Assembly: GCA_001774995.1 (NCBI GenBank)
Contig: MFBO01000026.1
Coordinates: forward strand, 1,996-9,076
Reading direction: 5' to 3'
DNA: 7,081 bases
DNA from: Candidatus Curtissbacteria bacterium RIFCSPLOWO2_01_FULL_38_11b
Lineage (GTDB): Bacteria > Patescibacteriota > Microgenomatia > Curtissbacterales > GWA2-41-24
A program made the translations under genes and the position numbers. The notes beneath the pieces were generated by a model, which did not search any database, was not told the origin of the DNA, and saw only the letters and a list, made by a program, of their open reading frames with translations. Shown in pieces: positions 1-6,397 of this stretch; position 1 is the stretch's first letter, and the number at the start of each line of letters is the position of its first letter.

Positions 1-644
1 AGGTGAAAGAATAGTCCAGCAACCAAATATGCCCGTTCCTTAATTTTTTTGATTAATGATTTGTAGTCGGTTTTTATTGTTGAAAAAATTGATTTGTCTG
101 CCAGAAAAATGGAAGTTGTACCCGTTGGTCCTAAATTTAGAAAATCGGGAGTTTGGCTTTTAGTGATAACCTCTACTTTGGTTGTCGGTTTTCCGCGTTT
201 GTAATCTTGAGCATAAATTTTCCCGTCGCGTCTGACTTCAACTCTCATCCATTCAGAAAGGGCGTTGACTGCTGAAGCACCAACACCATGAAGCCCTCCG
301 GAAACTTTATAGGCACCTTGGCCGAATTTTCCGCCAGCATGAAGTACCGTCATGGTAACTTCGAGTGTTGATTTTTTGGCTTTAGGGTGAATTTCCACAG
401 GAATTCCGCGACCGTCATCAGCTACAGTGATTTTTTCATCCTTGTCAATCACGATCCAGACGTTTTTGGCAAAACCAGCTAAAGCTTCGTCGACAGAGTT
501 GTCGATAATCTCTTTGACTAGTTCATGAAGGCCATTAATGTCTGTTGAGCCGACGTACATTCCCGGTCGTTTCCTAACAGGTTCAAGGCCCTCAAGGACT
601 TGAATGTCTTTGGCCGTGTATGAGTTATCTTGGGGTGTTGCCAT
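1..644 (-). CDS. gyrB: DNA gyrase subunit B, N-terminal part (cut by window edge)
   Basis: This encodes the ATPase subunit of a type IIA topoisomerase, which drives DNA supercoiling together with GyrA. The 214 visible codons start at ATG 644 (MATPQDNSYTAKDIQVLEGL) and run off the left edge. They cover the GHKL ATPase domain and the start of the transducer domain. Visible landmarks are RKRPGMYVGST (24-34), the catalytic Glu equivalent E45 and Mg-binding N49 in KEIIDNSVDEA, D76 and G80 in ADDGRGIP, HAGGKFG with K106, and the ATP lid GGLHGVG (116-122). Lys at the K106 position and the lid are shared by GyrB and ParE, so ParE is possible. GyrB is preferred because small genomes usually keep only gyrase. 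No Shine-Dalgarno sequence lies close to the ATG; a GGAG about 20 bases upstream is too far. It lies downstream of holB on the same strand but has its own candidate promoter. Confidence 0.9.
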   Translation of the reverse strand, partial: MATPQDNSYTAKDIQVLEGLEPVRKRPGMYVGSTDINGLHELVKEIIDNSVDEALAGFAKNVWIVIDKDEKITVADDGRGIPVEIHPKAKKSTLEVTMTVLHAGGKFGQGAYKVSGGLHGVGASAVNALSEWMRVEVRRDGKIYAQDYKRGKPTTKVEVITKSQTPDFLNLGPTGTTSIFLADKSIFSTIKTDYKSLIKKIKERAYLVAGLFFH

Positions 645-696
645 TGGTGAGTCTAAAGTTAAATCTCCGCTTTGATGACAAGAGATCCATTACTTG

Positions 697-726
697 ATTT
701 TAACAAAAATGCTTTAACTTGTGCAA
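697..726 (-). promoter_or_regulatory. candidate gyrB promoter
   Basis: Read on the minus strand, TTGCAC (721-726) is followed after 18 bases by TAAAAT (697-702), a plausible -35/-10 pair. Transcription would begin near 690, giving a leader of roughly 45 bases before the gyrB ATG. The -35 match is partial, so this is a pattern match only. Confidence 0.4.
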
Positions 727-752
727 GCTAAAATGAGGCTGTAAAAAAGCGT

Positions 753-773
753 GTATGGTGTATGGTTTATGAT
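753..773. repeat. tandem heptamer, three units
   Basis: GTATGGT occurs twice back to back (753-759, 760-766), followed by a degenerate unit TTATGAT (767-773). The array overlaps the holB stop codon at 767-769 and adjoins the GC-rich palindromic segment. The same kind of short-period repeat, with a different unit, occurs in other spacers of this window. Confidence 0.6.
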
Positions 774-1537
774 TTGTGGCTCGCCTCGCTTCGTCGATCA
801 GGGGCTCGACCTTGCGGGCGAAGCGGGGGTAGAGTATTAAGTTGAAGAGCTAGATTAAAAAGGACGAATTTAGGGTTGACGTTGGCCTCGATCATTTTTT
901 TGGCCTCAATGCATTTTTCTATAATGCTTGTTATTTTTGCGGGTGAATCATTTAGCTGATTTTTTATGATATTGGTTGTGAGAAGATTATGGTATGAAAT
1001 AATTTGATTATCTAGCCAAGAGAGTGGATCGTTAACGCTTGCGATCTCTTCAAGAAGGGATACTGTATCCGAGTTATCTAAAATTCTTTTTGTGGCTTTA
1101 TTTGAATTTTTTATATGAGTTGGAATTATAACTACTCTTGAGAGGATTGTTGGCAAAAGGCCGGATTTGTTGTGTGCTTCCAAAATAATGATGGCACTTT
1201 TTGGTGGTTCCTCCAAAATTTTAAGAAGTGCATTCTGGGCTTCAACTGTTAATGTGTGGGCTTTTTTGATAATTACAAATTTGTATTTTTGAGAAATTGG
1301 TTTTTGAAAGATTAGTCTTTTAAGTTCCCTAATTTGGTCAATCGAGATCATTTTGGATTTAGCTTGATTGTGATTTGGATCTTCGTTTTTTGGATCTGGA
1401 GCAACTATTTGAAAATCTGGTGAATTTTTAAATATCCTAATATTTAAGTTGTTGGCTATTTTTTCGGTCTCTTTTGTTGTTTTGTCTTCTGATCCCAATA
1501 TCAGGTAACTTTGAAAAATTGTTTTCGTTTTTTTCAT
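767..1537 (-). CDS. holB: DNA polymerase III delta' subunit (clamp-loader, HolB-like)
   Basis: This is the delta' subunit of the clamp loader, which helps load the beta sliding clamp during replication. The 256-residue product has the AAA+ core with VIIKKAHTLTVEAQNALLKI (88-107) followed by LEEPP, and a degenerate arginine-finger motif at ILSRVVI (131-137) where SRC is usual. The N-terminal P-loop is degenerate (LGSEDKTTKE, 14-23), which is normal for delta' because it does not hydrolyse ATP. It is shorter than the roughly 330-residue E. coli protein and has a reduced C-terminal domain. The ATG at 1537 is supported by an AAGGA site with 6-base spacing and an upstream promoter. The last 20 or so residues (about 237-256, PLRPQGRAPDRRSEASHKS) are Arg/Pro-rich and come from a GC-rich palindromic segment, so the native end was probably near residue 234. 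A gamma/tau-like clamp-loader subunit is the main alternative. Confidence 0.82.
   Translation of the reverse strand: MKKTKTIFQSYLILGSEDKTTKETEKIANNLNIRIFKNSPDFQIVAPDPKNEDPNHNQAKSKMISIDQIRELKRLIFQKPISQKYKFVIIKKAHTLTVEAQNALLKILEEPPKSAIIILEAHNKSGLLPTILSRVVIIPTHIKNSNKATKRILDNSDTVSLLEEIASVNDPLSWLDNQIISYHNLLTTNIIKNQLNDSPAKITSIIEKCIEAKKMIEANVNPKFVLFNLALQLNTLPPLRPQGRAPDRRSEASHKS
776..829. repeat. GC-rich nested palindromic segment inside the end of holB
   Basis: The GC content here is sharply higher than in the AT-rich surroundings. An outer stem pairs CGCTTCG (787-793) with CGAAGCG (819-825); CC at 784-785 can also pair with GG at 827-828 beyond a G-T wobble. An inner hairpin pairs GTCGA (793-797) with TCGAC (806-810) and shares base 793 with the outer stem. 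It encodes the last 18 or so holB residues in frame. Form and position suggest a dispersed palindromic element inserted at the 3' end of the gene, but only one copy is in the window, so its repetitive nature is inferred. Confidence 0.5.
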
Positions 1538-1543
1538 GCTAAA

Positions 1544-1548
1544 TCCTT
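1544..1548 (-). promoter_or_regulatory. Shine-Dalgarno site of holB
   Basis: AAGGA on the minus strand lies 6 bases upstream of the ATG at 1535-1537. It is the only well-spaced Shine-Dalgarno site seen before a gene in this window, and it fixes the holB start. Confidence 0.7.
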
Positions 1549-1561
1549 ACTTGTTAACTAG

Positions 1562-1590
1562 ATTTTAATAGTTGTCTTTTCTATTTTCAA
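1562..1590 (-). promoter_or_regulatory. holB promoter
   Basis: On the minus strand, TTGAAA (1585-1590) and TAAAAT (1562-1567) are separated by exactly 17 bases, close to the sigma-70-type consensus. Transcription would start near 1555, leaving a short leader that contains the AAGGA ribosome site. This is the best-matching promoter of the window alongside that of the DUF433 gene. Confidence 0.6.
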
Positions 1591-1636
1591 TTTACGGGTG
1601 CAATTTGTTATGATCAATATATAAGACGGTTTGATC

Positions 1637-1692
1637 GTTAGGTGGATTGATAGATAGATAGTTTGTTTTTATTTACTATCCAACCACCTAAC
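1637..1692 (+). promoter_or_regulatory. stem-loop in the pilB leader
   Basis: GTTAGGTGG (1637-1645) is perfectly complementary to CCACCTAAC (1684-1692), and GATAGT (1657-1662) pairs with ACTATC (1675-1680) around a 12-base loop. TT (1647-1648) can pair with AA (1682-1683). The left arm has two extra GATA-type tetramers that would bulge out. It sits 21 bases before the pilB ATG in a region of ACTATC-type repeats, downstream of a TATATA (1618-1623) that could be a -10 box but has no convincing -35. A role as leader RNA structure or protein operator is inference. Confidence 0.5.
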
Positions 1693-1713
1693 TATCCTAC
1701 TATCTATCTAATT

Positions 1714-3453
1714 ATGACTACACCTACCCCGCTAGCACAACTAAATATTAGTAGTAAAAAGCCGGACACAATTGAAGATGTTTTGGCATCTAAAGGATTT
1801 ATCACAAGTGCGCAGTTAAAATTTATTAAAAATGAAGCTGCAAGGCGAGTGGAGCCAGCTGAAAAAATAATTTCTGCTATGAATTGGGTAAGCGTTGAGC
1901 AGCTTGCTCAAGCAAAAGCTCAGGTTATCGGAGTTCCCTATATTGATCCTGTCCAACAGCCGGTTTCGCCGGAGGTTCTAAGTTCAGTCCCCGAAGATGT
2001 TGCCAAGAGATTTACCGTTGTTCCATTTGCCCGTGACAAAACTACGCTTTCTCTTGCCATGGTTGACCCTTTGGATTTGCAGGTTTTTGAGTTTATCGAA
2101 AAAAAGTCAGGTTTAGTTGTCAAACCGTATTTGGCAACAGCTGCTTCCATTAACAGGGTGATTGCGGAGCAATATACAAGAGGTCTTTCAAAAGAAGTTA
2201 CTGATGCCCTTCAAGACGTTGCGCCTGGTTTATCTAAATCTTATATTCAACAAACTCAAGCAGCTTCAGTTCTTGGTGAGGCTCCCGTTGCCAGAATTGT
2301 ATCGACTCTTTTGGAATATGGAATTAAGGTAAGGGCTTCTGATATTCATATTGAGCCTTTAGAAAATGAAACAAGGGTTAGATACAGAATTGATGGAATC
2401 TTACACGAAAAGTTAATACTGCCTAAGAAAATCCACGATTCTATAGTTTCCAGAATTAAGATTTTAGGTAACATGAAAATTGATGAGAAAAGAATTCCTC
2501 AGGATGCCCGATTTAATTTTAAAATTGGCAAAGAGGAATTGGATTTGAGATTATCTACTCTACCTACCGCTTTTGGCGAAAAAGTCGTAATGCGGCTTCT
2601 AAAAAAATCCGGTGCTGTGCCAAGTTTACCAGAACTTGGGTTGCGAGCTAAGGCTCTTAGCAACCTTGAAGAAAACATAGCCAGACCGCACGGAATCATT
2701 CTGGTTACAGGACCGACAGGGAGTGGAAAAACTACGACGCTTTATTCCATTTTGTCAAAGCTAAATAGTACGAAAGTCAATATTGTGACTTTAGAAGATC
2801 CTATCGAGTATCAGATTTCCGGTGTTAATCAGGTTCAGATTAATCCCCAGGCAGGTTTGACCTTTGCTTCCGGACTGCGCTCTTTTTTAAGGCAGGATCC
2901 AAATATTATTATGGTTGGTGAGGTACGTGATAGCGAAACGACAGATTTAGCCGTACAAGCATCTTTAACTGGACATCTGGTTTTTTCTACACTTCATACA
3001 AATAATGCATCGGGAGCGCTGCCAAGACTTTTGGATATGCACGCAGAACCTTATCTAATTGCCTCGACAGTTAACTGTGTTGTCGGCCAGAGAGTTGTCA
3101 GAACGATTTGTCCTACCTGTAAAGTGACAAAAAATGCGTCAGAAGAGGTAATAGTGCAGTTAAAGGGGGTATTGGATAACCTGTTTAATTTTTCAGCAAA
3201 ACCATTAAAGCTTTATTTTGGAAAAGGCTGTACTCAATGTAATAATACAGGCTATTTAGGCAGAGTTGGAATATTTGAAGTTTTGATGGTTACTGAGAAG
3301 ATTGCCAGAATGATATTTAAAAGAGAGACTGCTCAAACCATAGAGAAGCAAGCAATACAAGATGGAATGATCACAATGAAACAGGACGGTTTCCTAAAGG
3401 TTTGCGAAGGTGCTACAACTATAGAAGAGGTTTTGAGAGTAGCCGAAGAATAA
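1714..3453 (+). CDS. pilB: type IV pilus assembly ATPase PilB (GspE family)
   Basis: This hexameric cytoplasmic ATPase powers pilin polymerisation at the PilC platform. The 579-residue product has an N-terminal GspE/MshEN-type region (about 20-145) with two weak half-repeats lacking the RLG signature, then the ATPase core. Visible in order are Walker A GPTGSGKTT (333-341), Asp box TLEDPIE (359-365), Walker B IIMVGE with E403, and the His box TGHLVFSTLHT (H421, H428). A zinc-binding tetracysteine is also present: C466, C469, C506, C509. The tetracysteine and N-domain mark a PilB/GspE assembly ATPase and not PilT. I start it at ATG 1714. A TTG at 1663 would add 17 residues, but they are encoded by the leader hairpin and repeats. 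No Shine-Dalgarno site precedes 1714. It is first of pilB-pilT-pilC. A type II secretion GspE is less likely given the adjacent pilT. Confidence 0.95.
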   Translation: MTTPTPLAQLNISSKKPDTIEDVLASKGFITSAQLKFIKNEAARRVEPAEKIISAMNWVSVEQLAQAKAQVIGVPYIDPVQQPVSPEVLSSVPEDVAKRFTVVPFARDKTTLSLAMVDPLDLQVFEFIEKKSGLVVKPYLATAASINRVIAEQYTRGLSKEVTDALQDVAPGLSKSYIQQTQAASVLGEAPVARIVSTLLEYGIKVRASDIHIEPLENETRVRYRIDGILHEKLILPKKIHDSIVSRIKILGNMKIDEKRIPQDARFNFKIGKEELDLRLSTLPTAFGEKVVMRLLKKSGAVPSLPELGLRAKALSNLEENIARPHGIILVTGPTGSGKTTTLYSILSKLNSTKVNIVTLEDPIEYQISGVNQVQINPQAGLTFASGLRSFLRQDPNIIMVGEVRDSETTDLAVQASLTGHLVFSTLHTNNASGALPRLLDMHAEPYLIASTVNCVVGQRVVRTICPTCKVTKNASEEVIVQLKGVLDNLFNFSAKPLKLYFGKGCTQCNNTGYLGRVGIFEVLMVTEKIARMIFKRETAQTIEKQAIQDGMITMKQDGFLKVCEGATTIEEVLRVAEE

Positions 3454-3461
3454 TAAAATTG

Positions 3462-3551
3462 ACCTAATTAACCTAATTGCTCTAATTTCTAAATTTAGGA
3501 AATTGGGATTTAGAGATTTTTTAGATCAATTAGAAATTAGAATAATTAGAA
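3462..3551. repeat. 9-base and 7-base tandem repeats in the pilB-pilT spacer
   Basis: The left half has four phased 9-base units: ACCTAATTA, ACCTAATTG, CTCTAATTT, CTAAATTTA (3462-3497). The right half has three copies of ATTAGAA (3529-3535, 3536-3542, 3545-3551). The two halves are reverse-complement related and build the stem described separately. Confidence 0.6.
3473..3549 (+). promoter_or_regulatory. long stem-loop between pilB and pilT
   Basis: Bases 3473-3492 pair with 3530-3549 as a 20-bp AT-rich stem with two central mismatches, including a perfect 12-bp run (3481-3492 with 3530-3541). The loop is 37 bases. The stem ends 12 bases before the pilT ATG. It lacks a GC-rich stem and a trailing T run on this strand, so it is not a standard terminator. 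It may stabilise or process the pil transcript, or modulate pilT translation. Those roles are inference. Confidence 0.55.
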
Positions 3552-3561
3552 ATTTAAGGAA

Positions 3562-4629
3562 ATGTCTATTCAGGATTTACTTGAAACAATAGTTAAAAAG
3601 GACGCATCGGATTTGCACCTGGTTGTGGGGTCTCCTGCTGTTATGCGAATAGATGGTGAACTTATGCCTATTGCTCCGGCACCGCTTACTCCGGATGACA
3701 CTGAATCTTTGATTAATGAACTTTTATCATCAGAGCAAAAAGAAATGCTTTCGGTTAATAAAGAGCTTGATTTTTCATTTGCTTTGGGAGATGTTGCCAG
3801 ATTTAGGGTAAATGCCTATTTTCAAAAAGGGTATGTATCAGGGGCTCTGCGCTTGATCCCAACATATATTAAAACAATAGAAGAGTTAAACCTGCCTTCA
3901 ATTTGTCACAATTTTGCCAAAATGCGTCAAGGATTTATTTTGGTGACAGGGCCAACCGGTCATGGTAAATCGACTACCATTGCCTCAATTATTAACGAAA
4001 TAAACCAAACGAGACCAGTACACATATTAACGATTGAAGATCCGATTGAATATGTCTATCCAAAAGGCAAAGCACTGGTATCGCAGCGTGAAATGCATCT
4101 TGATACTCATTCGTGGGATGTGTCGTTAAGATCTGCATTGCGCGAGGATCCTGATACAGTGTTGGTTGGTGAAATGCGGGATTTTGAAACGATTTCATCA
4201 GCCATTACTGTTGCTGAAACCGGCCATTTAGTATTTGCAACTCTGCATACCAATTCTGCTTCTCAATCAATTGATAGAATAATTGATGTTTTTCCGGAAA
4301 GACAGCAGGCGCAAATTCGACTGCAGCTGGCAGCGACAATTGCGGGTATTGTTTCTCAAAGACTGATACCGGCAATTGGTGGAGGACGTGTGCCTGGGTC
4401 TGAAATACTTTTAACCAGTCCTGCTGTTCAAACCACAATCAGGGACGGAAAGACTCACCAGATTGATAACATTATCCAAACTTCTGGACAAACCGGCATG
4501 CGTCTTTTGGAAGTCTCCTTAGCAGAATATGTTAATTTGGGCAGGATAACACTTGAGACGGCCCAGGCTTACAGCTTGAGGCCAAAGGAGCTTGAAAGAC
4601 TGGTTAGGGGTCCAGCTTCCGAAAGGTAG
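3562..4629 (+). CDS. pilT: type IV pilus retraction ATPase PilT
   Basis: This cytoplasmic hexameric ATPase depolymerises the pilus and drives retraction, twitching and DNA uptake in systems studied elsewhere. The 355-residue product is of usual PilT length and opens with the PAS-like domain signature KKDASDLHLVVGSPAVMRID (12-31). The core shows Walker A GPTGHGKS (130-137), Asp box TIEDPIE (157-163), Walker B VLVGE with E204, and the His box ETGHLVFATLHTN (H222, H229). The C-terminal TTIRDGKTHQIDN stretch is a diverged form of the PilT AIRNLIRE region. There is no tetracysteine, unlike PilB. The P-loop has His (134) where Ser is common. It follows pilB by 108 bases containing a long stem-loop and precedes pilC by only 9 bases. 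AAGGA at 3556-3560 lies one base from the ATG, too near for a normal Shine-Dalgarno site. Confidence 0.94.
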   Translation: MSIQDLLETIVKKDASDLHLVVGSPAVMRIDGELMPIAPAPLTPDDTESLINELLSSEQKEMLSVNKELDFSFALGDVARFRVNAYFQKGYVSGALRLIPTYIKTIEELNLPSICHNFAKMRQGFILVTGPTGHGKSTTIASIINEINQTRPVHILTIEDPIEYVYPKGKALVSQREMHLDTHSWDVSLRSALREDPDTVLVGEMRDFETISSAITVAETGHLVFATLHTNSASQSIDRIIDVFPERQQAQIRLQLAATIAGIVSQRLIPAIGGGRVPGSEILLTSPAVQTTIRDGKTHQIDNIIQTSGQTGMRLLEVSLAEYVNLGRITLETAQAYSLRPKELERLVRGPASER

Positions 4630-4638
4630 CTTTAAAAA

Positions 4639-5853
4639 ATGCCTCTTTATCATTATGTAGCTAAAGATCAAAGCGGTAAAAATATTACCGGTGATGTTGA
4701 AGCTAAAGACGAGATTTCAGTTGCTGAGAGTTTGCGCGAAGATGGGTTAATCACTCTTGAAGTTAAACAAAAAGACAAGCAGCAAGGTTTTGCCGGGTCT
4801 GTATTGCCCAAGGTTGGAGGTTCGGTTAGCACCAACGAGATTGTTGCTTTTACCAGACAGCTTTCTACAATGTTGTCTGCTGGTCTTCCCCTAACTGATG
4901 CGATAGCAATTTTAAAAAATCAAACAAAAAGCCCTAATTTTTCAAAGATTTTGACAACTGTTGAAAATGATCTTGAAGGTGGAATGTCACTTTCAAGTGC
5001 CCTATCCAGACATCACAGGGCTTTCGATATAGTTTATATTAAGTTAATTGAAGCTGGTGAAACCGGAGGGGTACTTGATAAGGTTCTTTTAAAACTCGCC
5101 CAATCACTTGAAAAGGATCGGGAGTTTAAATCAAAAACACGGGGAGCATTTATTTACCCTATAATTGTTATCGGGGTAATGGCTGCTGTTGTTACCCTTA
5201 TGATGATTTTTGTTATTCCAAAGTTAACAACTCTTTATGCGGAAATCGGAACAGAACTGCCACTGCCAACCAGGGTTTTAATATCTCTTTCAGATTTCAT
5301 GACGTCTTTCTGGTGGTTACTTATCATACTTTTTGTTTTATGTGTTTGGGGATTTAAAATTTATGCCAAAACCCCAGCAGGAGCAGATATGGTCTCGAAG
5401 TTAGTCTTAACAATACCTATCTGGGGCAAAATTCGAAAAACGTTAGTACTTGCCGAATTTACAAGAACACTGGGACTTTTAATCGGATCTGGAATACCGA
5501 TTATTGTAGCTTTAAAAGTTGTACGCGATATTTTGACAAGTACAGCTTACAAAAAAGGCATAGACGAGGCTATTAAAAGAGTCGAAACAGGTTCTCCTTT
5601 ATATCAGCCAATTGCTGCTAATGGAGCCTTCCCTTCTATTATGAGTCAGATGATGAGAGTTGGTGAAGAAACTGGCAAAATGGACGAAATCCTAGGAAGA
5701 CTGTCGCTTTTTTTTGAAGGAGAAAGTGAGAATATGATTAGGAATTTAACAACGGCTTTGGAACCGGTGATATTGGTGATTTTAGGGGTGGGGGTTGGGG
5801 TGCTTGTTTTATCGATAATTTTGCCGATTTATAACCTTACGGCACAGTTTTAG
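4639..5853 (+). CDS. pilC: type IV pilus inner-membrane platform protein PilC
   Basis: This polytopic membrane protein (GspF/PilC family) is the platform on which PilB and PilT act to add or remove pilins. The 404 residues match the usual family length. After an N-terminal segment (MPLYHYVAKDQSGKNITGDV), it has two T2SF domains at about 69-192 and 272-396. Each carries the family Gly-Glu motif (AGETGG, 139-144; VGEETG, 341-346). Three hydrophobic segments are visible: about 171-193, 224-241 and 377-397, the last rich in GV repeats and ending LPIYNL as is typical. The ATG lies 9 bases after the pilT stop, so the two are almost certainly co-transcribed and perhaps translationally coupled. No clear terminator follows, and a repeat-rich spacer leads into the next gene. 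Confidence 0.94.
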   Translation: MPLYHYVAKDQSGKNITGDVEAKDEISVAESLREDGLITLEVKQKDKQQGFAGSVLPKVGGSVSTNEIVAFTRQLSTMLSAGLPLTDAIAILKNQTKSPNFSKILTTVENDLEGGMSLSSALSRHHRAFDIVYIKLIEAGETGGVLDKVLLKLAQSLEKDREFKSKTRGAFIYPIIVIGVMAAVVTLMMIFVIPKLTTLYAEIGTELPLPTRVLISLSDFMTSFWWLLIILFVLCVWGFKIYAKTPAGADMVSKLVLTIPIWGKIRKTLVLAEFTRTLGLLIGSGIPIIVALKVVRDILTSTAYKKGIDEAIKRVETGSPLYQPIAANGAFPSIMSQMMRVGEETGKMDEILGRLSLFFEGESENMIRNLTTALEPVILVILGVGVGVLVLSIILPIYNLTAQF

Positions 5854-5860
5854 CTCGGAA

Positions 5861-5898
5861 ACTCCAGCTAACATCAGCTAACATCAGCTAAATCAGAT
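5861..5898. repeat. decamer tandem repeat, left inverted arm
   Basis: Phased 10-base units ACTCCAGCTA, ACATCAGCTA, ACATCAGCTA and a diverged AATCAGATTA follow one another from 5861. The reverse complement of 5861-5898 matches 6344-6382 at 32 of 38 positions with a single one-base gap. The two arms therefore flank the four-helix-bundle gene as an imperfect inverted repeat. Confidence 0.7.
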
Positions 5899-5927
5899 TA
5901 CAGATAGATCGGATATATCAGATAGTG

Positions 5928-5933
5928 TATACT
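5928..5933 (+). promoter_or_regulatory. possible -10 box before the four-helix gene
   Basis: TATACT is a good -10 match, and transcription would start within a base or two of the GTG at 5941, implying a leaderless message. No convincing -35 element lies 16-18 bases upstream, so the call is weak. Read-through from pilC is an alternative source of transcription. Confidence 0.25.
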
Positions 5934-5940
5934 TTGCACC

Positions 5941-6324
5941 GTGATTTACGATGTTACGGATCTGGATGTCTATAACCGTGCGCTTAAGGCTTTGAATCTT
6001 GTCTACAGACTTGAAAAACAAATTCCGAATTCGCACTACAGACTAGCAATCCAATTAACTTCTGCTGCTGAAGGCATACCCGCACATATTGCTGAGGGTT
6101 TTGCCAAACGAAGATCAATTAAAGAATGGAGACGTTATCTTGATATAGCAATGGGTTCTAGTGATGAAACGATTACTCAAGCAAGAGCAATTAATGTCCT
6201 CTCAGATCATTTTGTCAAAATAGATAAAAATCTGTGTAATCAAGTTACATCTGAGTATAAGATTATCTCCAAACAACTTAACAAACTTAAAAACAACTGG
6301 GTCGATTACTACAAGAAAATCTGA
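5941..6324 (+). CDS. four-helix-bundle protein, S23 / 23S rRNA intervening-sequence family
   Basis: The 127-residue product is predicted to form a small four-helix bundle. The start MIYDVTDLDVYNRALKALNL and the central hallmark IPAHIAEGFAKRRS (46-59) with EWRRYLDIAMGSSDE (62-76) are typical of the TIGR02436/S23 family. That family is encoded in intervening sequences of 23S rRNA in some bacteria and is related to the Avd accessory protein of diversity-generating retroelements. Its biochemical function is poorly known; nucleic-acid binding is suspected from the basic surface. The GTG start has no Shine-Dalgarno site. The next in-frame candidate would cut into the conserved helix. The stop TGA lies inside a sequence resembling the following repeats. 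The gene sits between inverted decamer arrays and is followed by a terminator, so it looks like a self-contained insert after the pil cluster. No reverse transcriptase or variable repeat is seen nearby, so a DGR role is unlikely. Confidence 0.85.
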   Translation: MIYDVTDLDVYNRALKALNLVYRLEKQIPNSHYRLAIQLTSAAEGIPAHIAEGFAKRRSIKEWRRYLDIAMGSSDETITQARAINVLSDHFVKIDKNLCNQVTSEYKIISKQLNKLKNNWVDYYKKI

Positions 6325-6343
6325 TTTTTCTGGTTTATCTAAT

Positions 6344-6382
6344 ATCTGATTTTAACTGATTTTAGCTGATGCAAGCTGAATT
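6344..6382. repeat. decamer tandem repeat, right inverted arm
   Basis: Phased 10-base units (AATATCTGAT, TTTAACTGAT, TTTAGCTGAT, GCAAGCTGAA from 6341) form the right-hand partner of the array at 5861-5898. Similarity in inverted orientation is 32 of 38 bases with one gap. The arms would enclose about 445 bases that include the whole four-helix gene. Confidence 0.7.
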
Positions 6383-6397
6383 TTCTGAAAGCAATCC

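Noticed and set aside
1663..1713. TTG-started N-terminal extension of pilB
   Set aside because: The 17 residues are encoded by the leader hairpin and short repeats, and the protein resembles its family only after ATG 1714.
1938..2150. Minus-strand open frames inside pilB and pilT (also 2499-2699, 3992-4198, 4205-4438)
   Set aside because: They lie opposite conserved ATPase coding sequence, resemble no family, and have no start signals.
3473..3549. Stem-loop as a terminator after pilB
   Set aside because: The stem is AT-rich, the loop is long, and no T run follows on the plus strand.
3556..3560. AAGGA as the Shine-Dalgarno site of pilT
   Set aside because: Only one base separates it from the ATG, too close for normal ribosome positioning; it continues the local repeat pattern.
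5785..5800. G-run cluster as a G-quadruplex
   Set aside because: There are only three runs of four or five G; it encodes the Gly-Val-rich last membrane segment of PilC.
5861..5900. Decamer array as a CRISPR
   Set aside because: The units are directly adjacent 10-mers with no spacers, and no cas genes are present.
5941..6324. Four-helix gene as the Avd protein of a diversity-generating retroelement
   Set aside because: No reverse transcriptase, template repeat or variable gene is in the window, and the generic S23-type motif fits better.
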